DNA of 64,000 bases, taken from positions 4,774,001-4,838,000 of the forward strand of contig JARUPY010000396.1 in assembly GCA_029817715.1 (NCBI GenBank), given 5' to 3'. This document shows, piece by piece, positions 1 to 9,790 of this stretch. Position 1 is the first letter of the stretch. Every line of letters begins with the position of its first letter. Position numbers and translations under genes: made by a program. The DNA is from Melastoma dodecandrum. Lineage: Eukaryota; Streptophyta; Magnoliopsida; Myrtales; Melastomataceae. The notes below the pieces were generated by a model that was not told the origin of the DNA, did no database searches, and was given only the letters and a program-made list of their open reading frames with translations.

Positions 1-832
1 CTTGCCTGTCAATCAGGCAAATGCTTCTGAGCCTGGAAAGCAGCCTTGTCAAGCTATGTCCGGCTTTTCCATGCCTTTGGCTTTCTGTGAGATAGCCCTC
101 CCCCTGAAGTACTTTCCCATACTTATCATAGTAAATCATCGGCAGAGATGCGATGGAAAGAGGGTTCCCCTGCCTTGATCTTATGATTTCCGCGATTTCC
201 CTTTCCAATTTCTCGAGCGATCCCGGGGAGAACATGTGATCTTCACGCGCGAACCATAACCCTTCGCCCATGAACTGTTCGTGCAGGTACTTGCAGTTGC
301 TTCCGTGCCTGCAGTAACCGCTGTTGAAGTAATGGCACGTCTTGAATGCAAAGTCAGGCAGACACACACGATGGCGCTGGCTGGCTGCTGTTACACTGTC
401 TAACAATTCTAGATCCTCCAACTCAAAACAATGGCCACCCTGCCTCACCATTTCAGAAGCCGAATCGGCATAACTCACGTGTTCAGGCGGAAGGTTCCTA
501 CTAATGATCACTGGCAACACCCACTGCGGAGGGACCCTAAACGGGAAATGCCGGAAACTCGCAGCATGGAAACGATCCGGCACAATTGGATGGTTGGCAA
601 CCGACGCAGGTGCCATCTGAGGGGACGTGGACCTCAAGGCCAGCTGCTGGAGCTCCCGCTTGGCCTTCACGATCACTTCCCGGATGAACATGTCAGGACC
701 AAGAGCGAGCCTGATCATCTCCTTCTCGCCCTGCTCTTGCAAAAGCAAGTAGCCTATGATCTTCGTAACGTTCTCCGGATCAACCTCTCTGATCCGAGCG
801 AAAACCTTGCTGGTAGCCTCCGATGAATCCAT
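1..832 (-). CDS. CCCH zinc-finger protein, 5' part (truncated by window edge)
   Basis: An open reading frame runs on the minus strand from ATG at 832 to the window edge (277 codons, no stop, no intron). One CCCH finger is visible: C166-x7-C174-x5-C180-x3-H184. The N-terminus (MDSSEATSKVFARIREVDPE) and the block after the finger (SIASLPMIYYDKYGK, then GYLTESQRHGKAG) match, from memory, the plant CCCH proteins that carry an RRM further downstream (Arabidopsis C3H18/46/53 group). The block at about 205-275 could be a small winged-helix (LOTUS-like) fold; that is inference. These proteins are thought to bind RNA. The RRM and C-terminus would lie left of the window. The start is the first ATG after in-frame non-coding sequence and matches the family N-terminus. 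The plus-strand ORF at 431-826 is its antisense shadow. Confidence 0.88.
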   Translation of the reverse strand, partial: MDSSEATSKVFARIREVDPENVTKIIGYLLLQEQGEKEMIRLALGPDMFIREVIVKAKRELQQLALRSTSPQMAPASVANHPIVPDRFHAASFRHFPFRVPPQWVLPVIISRNLPPEHVSYADSASEMVRQGGHCFELEDLELLDSVTAASQRHRVCLPDFAFKTCHYFNSGYCRHGSNCKYLHEQFMGEGLWFAREDHMFSPGSLEKLEREIAEIIRSRQGNPLSIASLPMIYYDKYGKVLQGEGYLTESQRHGKAGHSLTRLLSRLRSICLIDRQ

Positions 833-2190
833 CTCTTACCCACTACTACCACTACGCACTGCATCTCACGCCAAGACAAAACAAAAACCAAGACTTTAGG
901 GTTTAAGCAGTTCATTAACTGAACCCCCCACCCCCCTCAAGAAGAGGAACAAGATCTCATCAAAACCTAAACCAAAACAGGCAAAACCAAAATCCCATTC
1001 TAACACACAGCAAGCAGAGCAGACTTTCAACACAAACTCGAACAAGGAAAATGTCTAAGAATATACCTCTTGTTTCTATCATAACAATCCTCGGCAAAAG
1101 AGAAAATAATGGAAGTAGGTTGGTTGGTAATAGCGATGAGTTTAGGGATTCAATCAATAACCTTTTTCCTTTTCTCACTCCCCAAAACCTTCGGACAGCG
1201 ACATCATCGCAATCCAAAGATCCCCGACTGACAAAACCCCCCCACCCCACGCACACATCACATTAACAGACAGCCAGAGTCACTCCCACTCTGTCTGTCC
1301 GTCCTAAGTTTTGTACATTTCCACCACAAGAAAACAGAGACATCTTCTGCAACCACCCAAAATATATATATATATGGAAAAAAAAAAACCAACTTCGACT
1401 TTCCGACACTTGGCTTCGAATTAGATAACAACACTTCTAGTCACTGATAGCACCGAGTTCTTCTTCTTCTTCTTCCACTTCATTTTTCTCCGGAATGGAA
1501 GGGAGATGGGGTTTTGGGGTGGGGGGAGTTCCTCGGATTCACCGAACTGAGTTTAGTTTAAAGTTTGAGAATTAGGAGTGAAATACGCCGACCAATAAGC
1601 TCGGGGGGATGCACGATTTTTTCTTTTTCCCTCACCCGAAAAATTCGTCAACACGATGGGAAAGACCACCACCCTTCCCTCTTTTTTTTTTTTTTTAATC
1701 ATTTTCTCTTTAAAAACCCGAGTAATTATGTTAACCCAAGTTATCTATTTCGTCAGTTCCCCCCAACCTTTTCCTCTTTTTTTTTATCATTATTATTAAT
1801 GTTGTAAATGGAGAAAACCGATGAATGCTGAGTTGTGGTGACCCGAGAGAGAGCCAAAAAGGTTGAAATAGAATGGAATTTGAATGAATCAACCTCGCAT
1901 CACATGGGACACAACTTGATCTGATTATAAAAATGGCCCATACTCATGGAGATTAGATGATAGGCCTCAAATTCGTTGTCAGTGTGATCGGGTCGGGTCT
2001 AGAACATGGGAGTTTGGGAGAAGAAATTTGGAAAGAACCAATGTTTTTCCTAACCTTTTCATTTATTTAGGAATCGGTCAACTGGGCTCGGAGTCATACT
2101 CTCGGTAGTAAGTTTAGGGATATTTTGGATGTAAAATCAGAAAACAGAAAGCAATAAACTTTCCCAAATCTGTTGCTCTGTCCTTGTGAC
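833..2190. other. Upstream region of the CCCH gene, no gene seen
   Basis: Leader and promoter of the CCCH gene, read leftwards. It contains a short TA run near 1364, a TTC-repeat near 1460 and a T-tract near 1683. ORFs here are short and low-complexity and I recognise none. The part near 1830-2194 may include the LTR of the Copia remnant that follows, but I could not define its ends. Confidence 0.5.
896..904 (-). promoter_or_regulatory. telo-box in the CCCH gene 5' leader
   Basis: Minus-strand AAACCCTAA lies about 65 nt upstream of the ATG at 832. Telo-boxes are common in leaders and promoters of plant housekeeping and translation genes. The match is exact, but its role here is inferred from position only. 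Confidence 0.45.
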
Positions 2191-2196
2191 CTCAAC

Positions 2197-3046
2197 TGGT
2201 ATCAGAGCGCTGATGTAGATGACGGGGTGGTCAGAAGCAAGTGGCAGAGATGGTCGACGATCTGAGGAGGTCGGAGAAGCTCTCGCTGGAGTGTCCAAGT
2301 CCTGGTCGGGTAGGGCCGATAGTGAGGACGGAGTGACTAGTGGCACAGGTCAGTTGAATTAGCGCCGTCAATTAGAGACAAACTTTTGGGTTTATGGATG
2401 GAACAATGCCGAGTCAAGGGAAGAATGATCCGATGTATCCTGTTTGGAGGAGGTGTGATACTTGCTGACATCGTGTGCTTCAGCATTCAGTTTCTTTATC
2501 GATTGTGACTACAATCTTCTATCTATCTGGACATGGCTCGTGAAATTATTTATCAGCTACGGATGCGTTTGTTGTAGCGGGGAAGTAAATATTTGTCTAC
2601 TTACTACAGTGAAATGATTTCTTTTGTGCGGCACAATGCGGATGTAAGAAACGTGACTGATTTATGGCCAGCACCACAAGGATCAATTTTTTAAATTCCC
2701 GAGTGGTTTGCATTCACGTTATGCTACTTTAAGATCGCAGATTCTACTGCGAAAATCTTTTCACACTAAAGGAGAGGCGTACAACACAATTCAACGAGAG
2801 GAAATTCTACAAAACATAGAGAATGATGGACTGGGAGTTGTGGATTCTTCAATGAGGATGAATGTCACAATCATGAGTGAGAGAGAAAAGAAGATTGAAT
2901 CCGGGTACTCTGCTGGTGTTATAGCATTTATTGACGGGAAGAAACTGAGACCTAATTTAGTCCGTGAGCATTGCAGGAGGAAGGGACACTTGAAGGCACC
3001 TTATAGGCGGGAGACAATTTACCGGGGTCACCGGGCAAATGTATGA
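2197..3046 (+). mobile_element. Degenerate Copia retrotransposon remnant (primer site and gag)
   Basis: TGGTATCAGAGC at 2197-2208 is an exact primer-binding site for plant initiator tRNA-Met and is preceded by CTCA, a possible LTR end. Downstream, scattered reading frames resemble Copia gag: GNDPMYPVWRR near 2420, then an open stretch at 2708-3046 with TLRSQILL and a worn zinc-knuckle region (VREHCRRKGHLKAPYRR). Stops and frame changes separate the pieces. No protease, integrase or reverse transcriptase follows, so only the 5' part survives. Lineage not determined. Confidence 0.6.
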
Positions 3047-4001
3047 TTCCGTGAAAAATAAAAATACATATTATGTCAAGTTTTTATTCAAAAGGTCGTG
3101 TAACTTTTGTTAAAAAATCATACGGACAATTGAAATGTGTTAAAAATGAAAACATATAGTATGTCACATTTTTATTTAATAATTCGAGTTTTTAAAATAG
3201 TGATTATGATAAGAGATCGCAAATAATTAAAATTTATTAAAAATGAAAATATATAATATGTCACACTTTCATACGATAATTCAATCATTTAAGACAATTG
3301 TAGTTCCTCACTGTAACAGAACATGGATACAGTGACATATATAATTTAAACTATACGAAAGGATTAAATTCTAATTTTAGATCTAAGTTGATAGAATATT
3401 TATGAAAAAATGGTTATTACAGCGATCGGACAAGTATGAAAAAGTTTTATAATAATTTATAATGATGGGGCCTCAGTCACTCCCCCAGGAGCTATTATTG
3501 AGTTCGTATTTTGTTTAAAGGTGGGTGATCAACGGGGACTCGTTATATTATTCGCCGGACAGCGAGCTAAGACACGCCAGCCTGGTTATGGAAAGGTTGA
3601 GCTAGAGCAAGTGACCTTATGACGTTTAATTAAAGGTGAGTGAGTAAAATGAACTTCTCCTTTCCCAATATCAGATCACCAAAAGACGACACCAATCTTT
3701 TCTGCGGCATCATTTGCCAATATCGAATTATTATCTGTAGTACAGTAATCTGCATTGGCCTTTTGCTTTCAATATAAGTCAGCTGTCCCATATAGCCACA
3801 TTTTTAATGCTTGCAAAATGAGTCCAGCTCCCGGTGTTCTTGGATGTGTTTCCATACATTGTTGGAAAAGATTCCGGAGAACGTGCAAGGGTCAGATGCT
3901 TTGCGACAGAGGACGAATAATGCCCCCACCGCTTCAACCTATATCTTACGGAAAGAAAGAGAAGGTCCCCTGCCTTGCTCTATACACCAAACGCCACAAC
4001 A
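3047..4001. other. AT-rich intergenic and upstream region of the P450 gene
   Basis: AT-rich DNA with repeated TATGTCA-type words near 3070, 3160 and 3255, which suggests a degenerate local repeat. I see no gene. The ORFs at 3755-4081 read through the P450 leader in wrong frames. Confidence 0.4.
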
Positions 4002-5623
4002 ATGGAGCTTCTTCACCTCTCTTCGTTACCCGTTCTTATATCCCTGTTCACCATTTTCCTCTTCTCTTTCCTGATGACTAGGAGCAAACGAGCTGGCAAG
4101 AGCCCCTCGAAGCTCCCCCCAGGCCCGAGGAAGCTCCCTCTAATAGGGAACTTGCACAACCTCACCAGCTCCCTTCCCCACCGTGCGCTCCGCCGGTTGT
4201 CGGAGAAGTACGGTCCCCTCATGCACTTGTGGCTCGGGGAAGTCTCCACTGTCGTGGTATCATCGCCTGAGATGGCCAAGGAGATCATGAAGACCCACGA
4301 TGTCCTTTTCGCTGACAGGCCAGCTATCCTTGTGTCAGAGGTCTTGTCCTATGGCTCAAAGGACCTCGCTTTTGCCCGGTACGGAGAGTTCTGGAGGAAA
4401 ATCCGGAAGATCTGTACATTGGAGATTCTTAGCTTGAAACGGGTCCAGTCCTTTGGAAGTATCAGGAGAGAGGAGTTTTTGGAACTCGTGAGATGGATTG
4501 CTTCCAAGGCAGGCACGCCAGTTAACTTGTCTGAGAAAATTATATCATCGTCATATAGTAATACGTCGAGGGTAGTGTTTGGTGGACGAAGTAAGGATCA
4601 CGAGGAGTTCGTATCTGTTATCAAGGAGGTGCTCCCATTAGCATCTGGATTTAGCATCGGTGACCTGTTTCCGTCGTACAAGTGGCTTCACAAAGTCAGC
4701 AGAATGAGGCCTCAACTCGAGAGACTGTGGAAGAAGGCTGACAGAATCATGGAGGGTATAATACAGGATCACAGGAACAAGTTGGGACAGACGAAACAAG
4801 AAGAAGATCACGATGATATGGTCGATGTTCTTCTGAAGTACGAGCAGAATGAGGACTGCGATCTCACCTTGTCCATGGAAAATGTCAAAGCTGTTATTCT
4901 GGTGAGGCTTCGAATGTTGTTCACTCTATTTCTTTTGGTTTGAAACCTTGATAAGTTTTTCTGGTTTGATCTCGACCTTCTTTGGTATATTGCGTGAAGG
5001 ATATATTTGCTGCTGGCAGCGACACTTCTGCTACAACATTGGATTGGGCATTGGCCGAGCTGGTAAAAAACCCCACACTCCTAGAGAAAGCACAAGCTGA
5101 AGTAAGAGGAGTTTTCAATGTTAGAGGAAGAGTGGAAGAGACGGAATTGGGGGAACTAAAGTTCCTAAAGATGGTCATAAAAGAAACGCTGAGGATGCAT
5201 CTGCCTGTGCCTCTTTTGCTCCCCAGGGAATGCCGGGAGAAGTGCAAGATAAATGGCTACGAGATCCCGGAAAAGACCAAGGTGATCATCAACGGATGGG
5301 CGATCAACAGAGATCCTAGGTACTGGACGGATGCTGAAACGTTTGATCCGGAGAGGTTCCGCGATAGCACGGTTGATTTCAAGGGGGCTCATTTCGAGTA
5401 CATTCCGTTCGGCGCGGGGAGAAGGATGTGTCCCGGGATGAACTTTGGCCTCGCGAACGTAGAGTTACCGCTGGCGATGTTGTTATACCACTTCGATTGG
5501 GAACTTCCTCGAGGGATGAAGAACGAGGAATTGGACATGACCGAGTGTTTCGGTGTGACCGGACAGAGGAAGGCCAGTCTCCAGTTGATCCCGAAGGTTT
5601 ATCGAGCCCCGCCTACGGATTAA
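4002..5623 (+). CDS. Cytochrome P450, CYP71 clan (CYP71D/BE-like)
   Basis: Join 4002-4901 and 5000-5623, giving 507 aa. The phase-0 intron of 98 nt sits at the usual CYP71 place, just before the I-helix. The protein has an N-terminal membrane anchor, the hinge LPPGPRKLPLIGNLHNL, an oxygen-binding motif AAGSDTS (about 304-310), ExxR in KETLR (362-365), a PERF region (FDPERF) and the haem ligand in PFGAGRRMCPG (Cys444). All catalytic landmarks are intact. These are ER-anchored, NADPH-P450-reductase-dependent monooxygenases; close families oxidise terpenoids and alkaloids, but the substrate cannot be read from sequence. The start is the first in-frame ATG; the upstream extension begins with TTG. 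A broken relic of the same hinge lies at 6211-6302. Confidence 0.93.
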
Positions 5624-6210
5624 TCGCATGCGGAGGATCCACTGAAGACGAGGGAGATCGGAAGCCTCTTGACGTGATTCATGAGGTAGTCTCAATCCAG
5701 TTTACGTGTCAGACACTTGTCATAACTTAATTCGATAAGATTTTAAGAGGCGTCAAAAATAAGAGATTTAGATTGGTTGGTTCTGGCCATAACTACTCTC
5801 GAGTATGTAAACTTGAGGAATGATATGTCACTACAGACGTTAAGTCTACTATCGCATTATGTGAAAGAAATCAAAAGAAGGATCATCCTCGGAGATGATT
5901 GTAACATGTAAGACTCCTGGAGACGAAAGATGCATGCTCGGTTTCGACAACAGTGGAGACACTACCATACCCCGTTACGGAATGGTTTGGCGTGGCACGG
6001 GTGATCCAAAGTAGGGGAACTTAGTGAAAGCAGCTACGGATTAATACGACGTGGATCAACCCAAAACAAGAGAGAATGGAGTCTCTTGACTCGATTCAAG
6101 GAGTGCTCGTTTAACTAAATTATCCTGGGATGAACCGGGAGAAAGTAAGGTGAAATTATAAGGTAGGACCGGCTTTCCTTGTCAATGGTTCGAAAGATCC
6201 CTGCACGGCT
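5624..6210. other. Intergenic, no gene seen
   Basis: 3' flank of the P450 gene. I see no coding signal or RNA gene. The P450 relic just after it suggests this DNA may derive from a second, decayed P450 copy. Confidence 0.4.
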
Positions 6211-6302
6211 GCCTCGAAGCTTCCCCTACAGGGCCCAGGAAGCTTCCCTTTATCGGCAAGTTGCACAACCTCGTAGTTTCACTTCCAAACCGGCAAACTC
6301 CC
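6211..6302 (+). pseudogene. Short cytochrome P450 relic (proline-rich hinge)
   Basis: About 90 nt align by eye with the hinge of the P450 gene upstream (4110-4200): TCGAAGCTTCCCC, then AGGAAGCTTCCCTTTATCGG, then TTGCACAACCTC. Small indels shift the frame and a TAG follows the last block. Nothing else of a P450 is recognisable around it. This looks like the remains of a tandem P450 copy. Confidence 0.7.
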
Positions 6303-6390
6303 CCTCTGAATCGTAATTAAGCTTTCCAAGTCAAAAGGCAGAGGTTCAAATATTATGTTGGGAGGGAGTGAGTTTGAGGCTTAAAACTAA

Positions 6391-6438
6391 TTTGGGCCCT
6401 TAGTGGGCCTCGAGTTGGCCCATGGTCCACGGCCCACT
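6391..6438. promoter_or_regulatory. Cluster of site II (TGGGCC) elements upstream of PI31
   Basis: Four TGGGCC/GGCCCA words occur within 48 bp (near 6393, 6404, 6416 and 6431), about 135-180 bp before the ATG at 6573. Site II elements bind TCP factors and are typical of plant housekeeping promoters, which fits a proteasome-related gene. Confidence 0.6.
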
Positions 6439-6572
6439 TCCATCCCACCGCCTGCTGCTGCGATTCCCCCCCCGGGTGTCTCCTTCTGCGAGATGAGGGG
6501 ATTCGTTCGTTCTTCTTGGTTTCGCAACGAGAGAAATCTGTTAATCTTCTGGGAGGCGATAAGCGCGTGAAA

Positions 6573-9272
6573 ATGGCTGGGTGGGAAAGAGAGAGAGCGA
6601 AGGGGGTGATGGGGGTGATGAGGGCTTCCAGGCCTTCCTTCCGCAACAATCACGCCCGCCTCGCCTTCGCCGTCCACTCCTCCTTCCTCGCCGACGGCTA
6701 CTCCCTCTCCTCCACCGGAACCTCAGCCTTCACCTCATCCGCCTCTGACCCTTCCCAGAGCACCTCCGATGCCGCCGGCCATGGTCTCTCCCATCATCCC
6801 TATCTTGTGTGAATTTTGCTATTTTTGTGGTTATCTTTCTTTTCCATGATTTAAAACAAAAAAAACAATTGTAGAGGAAGTGGGAATAGATGGTTGGAAT
6901 GCGGTGGACGATGAGTACGCGTTCATTTACTCGACCCCCGATGGTAAGGATAAGGTCCTCTTGAAGTGCCTGGTGATCGGCGATAAGTTGGCCGTGGACG
7001 CACTCAAGTACGGCGCCAATCAGCCTGTTCATCTTGAAGTCAAGTGTGAGTCACACTTTGCTTGATTTAGGTCAAGGGGTTTGTGTTTCGTGCTTATTAT
7101 TTGTTTTCCGTTGGCCGTGGTTTTTGAGATCAGCGTGAATGATTTCATTGGGGATAGTGCTGCAACAAATTATGTGGCACAGTTCAATAACTTAGAGAAG
7201 TTGGTTAAAGTTTTGGACGGAGAGATCTTGTCGAAATTAAGTGGGTCTTCTCCCTCCGGTTCCTCAAGAAATGATGCTACCAGGTATAGCGGCTTGATTT
7301 TTGATTCCTTTTGTCCATGGTAACATCCGGTTTAGGTGCTCTTATTGGTTTTCATAGACTTGAGAATTGATAGTCATGTGCTTCTATAATTTTAGCCAGA
7401 AACCATGTTTCTTGATTAAGAATACCAAGCTCGAAATCTTTAGATGGCTCGATTGATTTGATGGAATGAAGGACCCTTTACCCCAGGGATGTTGATGCCA
7501 AGTGTTTTGTAGGTGATAGGACATGGTTACTGATAGTTTTCATTTTGTCATGGTTTGCTATGCTTAGCAAGGTAAAGGAAATGAAGTTTATGGAATATAT
7601 TGTGGGAGCAGTCTATTCAGAGTCCAATGTTTATGAGTAGTGTTTCTTTGAAATTGTGGAACTATTGGGTTTTAGTTTGCCCATTATTTGATTTCTCTTT
7701 GTCCAATTTCAACATTAATGAGGAATCTTACAAAATTGATAATTGAAGCCAGTAGTCCCGGTTGAGTTCTTGTTGTATGTCATTGCTGGGTTGTCACAGT
7801 GAACTAAAAGACTTGTGATGGCAGATCTGGAACCGATGAACAAGCAACAAGGAACAGCAGTGAGCGTTCTGTGCTTGGTGAACCTTGGGGTCCGCAGATT
7901 CATCCTTCAGGGTCTCTTCCTCTCTCTAGCCATTTATGTTTTGCGAGTTACTTGATCTATCATTTTTGTTTCCTACAATTACTCTGGGAGTGCTAATTTT
8001 ATCGGTTATTGATCTACACATACAAAAGCTTGTGCTGCTTGGGGATTGATGTGGAAGCTTCTTCTAAGATACCGTTTTCCATTATTTTAAAACTTGGATT
8101 GAAGTTCCACTCATAAGTAGTCAATTCTTTTCTAGTGCCACCCTATCAATTTCAACGAATCTTCCGCGAAACTGTTGTTTCTCCTCTTAGTTGCTTCTGT
8201 AGTATGTGGGATTCTCTGGTCTTCTTGGCTTAATTGAATAGTTGATTGGATTAATTCCTCTGACCCTGTTCATCTGATTTTGACACCTTCTTTGGTACAT
8301 TTAGAGTTGTGCTGCCTCCTGTTTATCCTGTTGGGGGAAGCGATCTCTTTCCCGGTCCTGGTGCTGGAATGTTCCCTAGCAGGTTATTTTCTTTATTGTA
8401 TACATTGTCTTTTGAAATTTTCAGCTTGAAGTCTATGCATATTCATCGGTTCTTGATCAATTTCAATCTCAGGGGTGGTTTTGTTGGTGGAGGCAGTATG
8501 CTATTAGGTTAGTAAAATGTGGTGATGAGCAAACTCATGTCACCTATTTCCTAGAACTGACAAAGTTCCCAAATCTGAGCATGCAGGACCTAATGATCCA
8601 TCATGGTTCGGAGGTCTTAGAGAGCCTGGCTTTCCAGGGGGCCAACCGTGAGTTTCTTTTCCAAGCACCCCTCGATCACTTCCTTTACCTTGTCCCCTCA
8701 TTTCCTCTCCTCATCTAGCTCACTTGCATTTATGAATTGAACAGGGGAGTCCCTCCAGGGGCACGATTCGACCCATTTGGTCCTCCAGATGTTCCTGGAT
8801 TTGAGCCTGGTCTTTTTGTCAGGTGTTCTTGCGTTATACCGTTATCTTATACATGCCAAATCTTGAGGCTTACTACCAACATGGGGTTGGTCCAAGTGGT
8901 AAGGAGCTTGGATTCGCTTAAGGAGGTCTCGGGTTCGAAACCTACCGTACGCAGCCACCCCTGTTAGAAGATTCACCCACCATAGTCAGGTATTCTACTT
9001 GGGTCGGGTCCTGATTAGTCGGACCGAAGTTCCGAAAACCGGACGGACAAAAAAAAAAAAAATCATCTGAGGGAGGACTCGAAAACTTAACTGCCGTCGT
9101 CATCATCGGCATAAAATGTGATCCAGGGGGGGCGCTCTGTCTCGTGTCAGCTGTACATAGATGGACCGTTTTATTATCAATATTTTCGAGTTATGTGATA
9201 CATGGGATTGCTCATCGACTTCCCTTCTGTGGTTTATTATTCTTTTCAAGATATAACGGGGCGGGAAGGTGA
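6573..9272 (+). CDS. PI31-like proteasome regulator; proposed last exon interrupted by a retrotransposon
   Basis: Exons 6573-6783, 6875-7043, 7134-7283, 7825-7911, 8305-8382, 8473-8507, 8587-8647 and 8745-8822 keep frame through GT-AG introns. They encode RASRPSFRN, GWNAVDDEYAF, a VNDFIG segment, then a Gly/Pro-rich tail (PPVYPVGGSDLFPGPGAG, PPGARFDPFGPP, VPGFEP). This is the plant PI31 family (Arabidopsis At3g53970 type, about 300 aa): an N-terminal FP domain and a proline-rich, proteasome-binding C-terminus. Exon 8 ends in phase 2. A good acceptor at 9249-9250 opens a candidate last exon at 9251, but the Gypsy insertion at 9270 gives a stop (TGA 9270-9272) after 296 codons. Without the insertion the frame would continue at 14757-14792 and end at 307 aa. 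That tail does not resemble the usual family C-terminus, so the last-exon assignment is inference. A SINE lies in the last intron. Confidence 0.82.
8879..9062 (+). repeat. tRNA-derived SINE (Au-like)
   Basis: The sequence from GGGGTTGGTCC has a Pol III A box (GTCCAAGTGGTAAGGAG) and, 30 nt later, an exact B box (GGTTCGAAACC), and ends in an A-tract at 9049-9062. The layout and wording resemble the angiosperm Au SINE family, from memory. It sits in the last intron of the PI31-like gene in sense orientation. I could not define a target duplication. Confidence 0.7.
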
Positions 9273-9732
9273 TGCGTGCCCTCCCTCTACAACTCACGCA
9301 CCGATGGACTCACCACCCCAAATGTAAAAAACGCCGATGATATAATCCGACGGCCACCTTCATTCATAAAAGATAAGAACATCCACCTCCCCCGAGAGCA
9401 CAAGCCCTCACATGACATTCCCAACCGATTCCCCTCCTAACAATATGCAAATCTTCTCCCTCCTTCACGTTCTCCCCTGCTGTCCCTTAATACCAGAAAA
9501 CCCCTCTAACCAACTTCCCTCACACCCGACCCGCATTGCCCCGACCTTCATCCTTAACCCCTCTCCGGCCCACCCGTGAGCCCCTATTTACAAACCGCCC
9601 CTATTTACAAACCTCTGTCTGCTGGCCCTATTTACAACCCACATACCCGAACCTTTATTTATAACCCGAACCCAACTCCTTTACTACCTTCACGCCCCAT
9701 CCGCTTCTGTCTTCCTCGTTCGCCTTGCATCA
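9270..9732 (-). repeat. 3' LTR of the Gypsy element
   Basis: 463 bp, 19 bp longer than its partner. The extra bases are a local duplication of the words CCCCTATTTACAAACC near 9588-9625. Its last base abuts the polypurine tract AAGGGGAGTGAAT (minus strand, 9733-9745). Confidence 0.93.
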
Positions 9733-9790
9733 ATTCACTCCCCTTAAAGCACACTTGTCCTCGAGTGTGCACTTCTGTCTTCCTCGTTCA

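Noticed and set aside
431..826. 131-codon plus-strand ORF
   Set aside because: It is antisense to the CCCH zinc-finger gene, whose minus-strand frame is open to the window edge and has clear family motifs.
8879..9062. tRNA gene from A and B boxes
   Set aside because: No acceptor or anticodon stems form, and a poly-A tail follows; it is a SINE.
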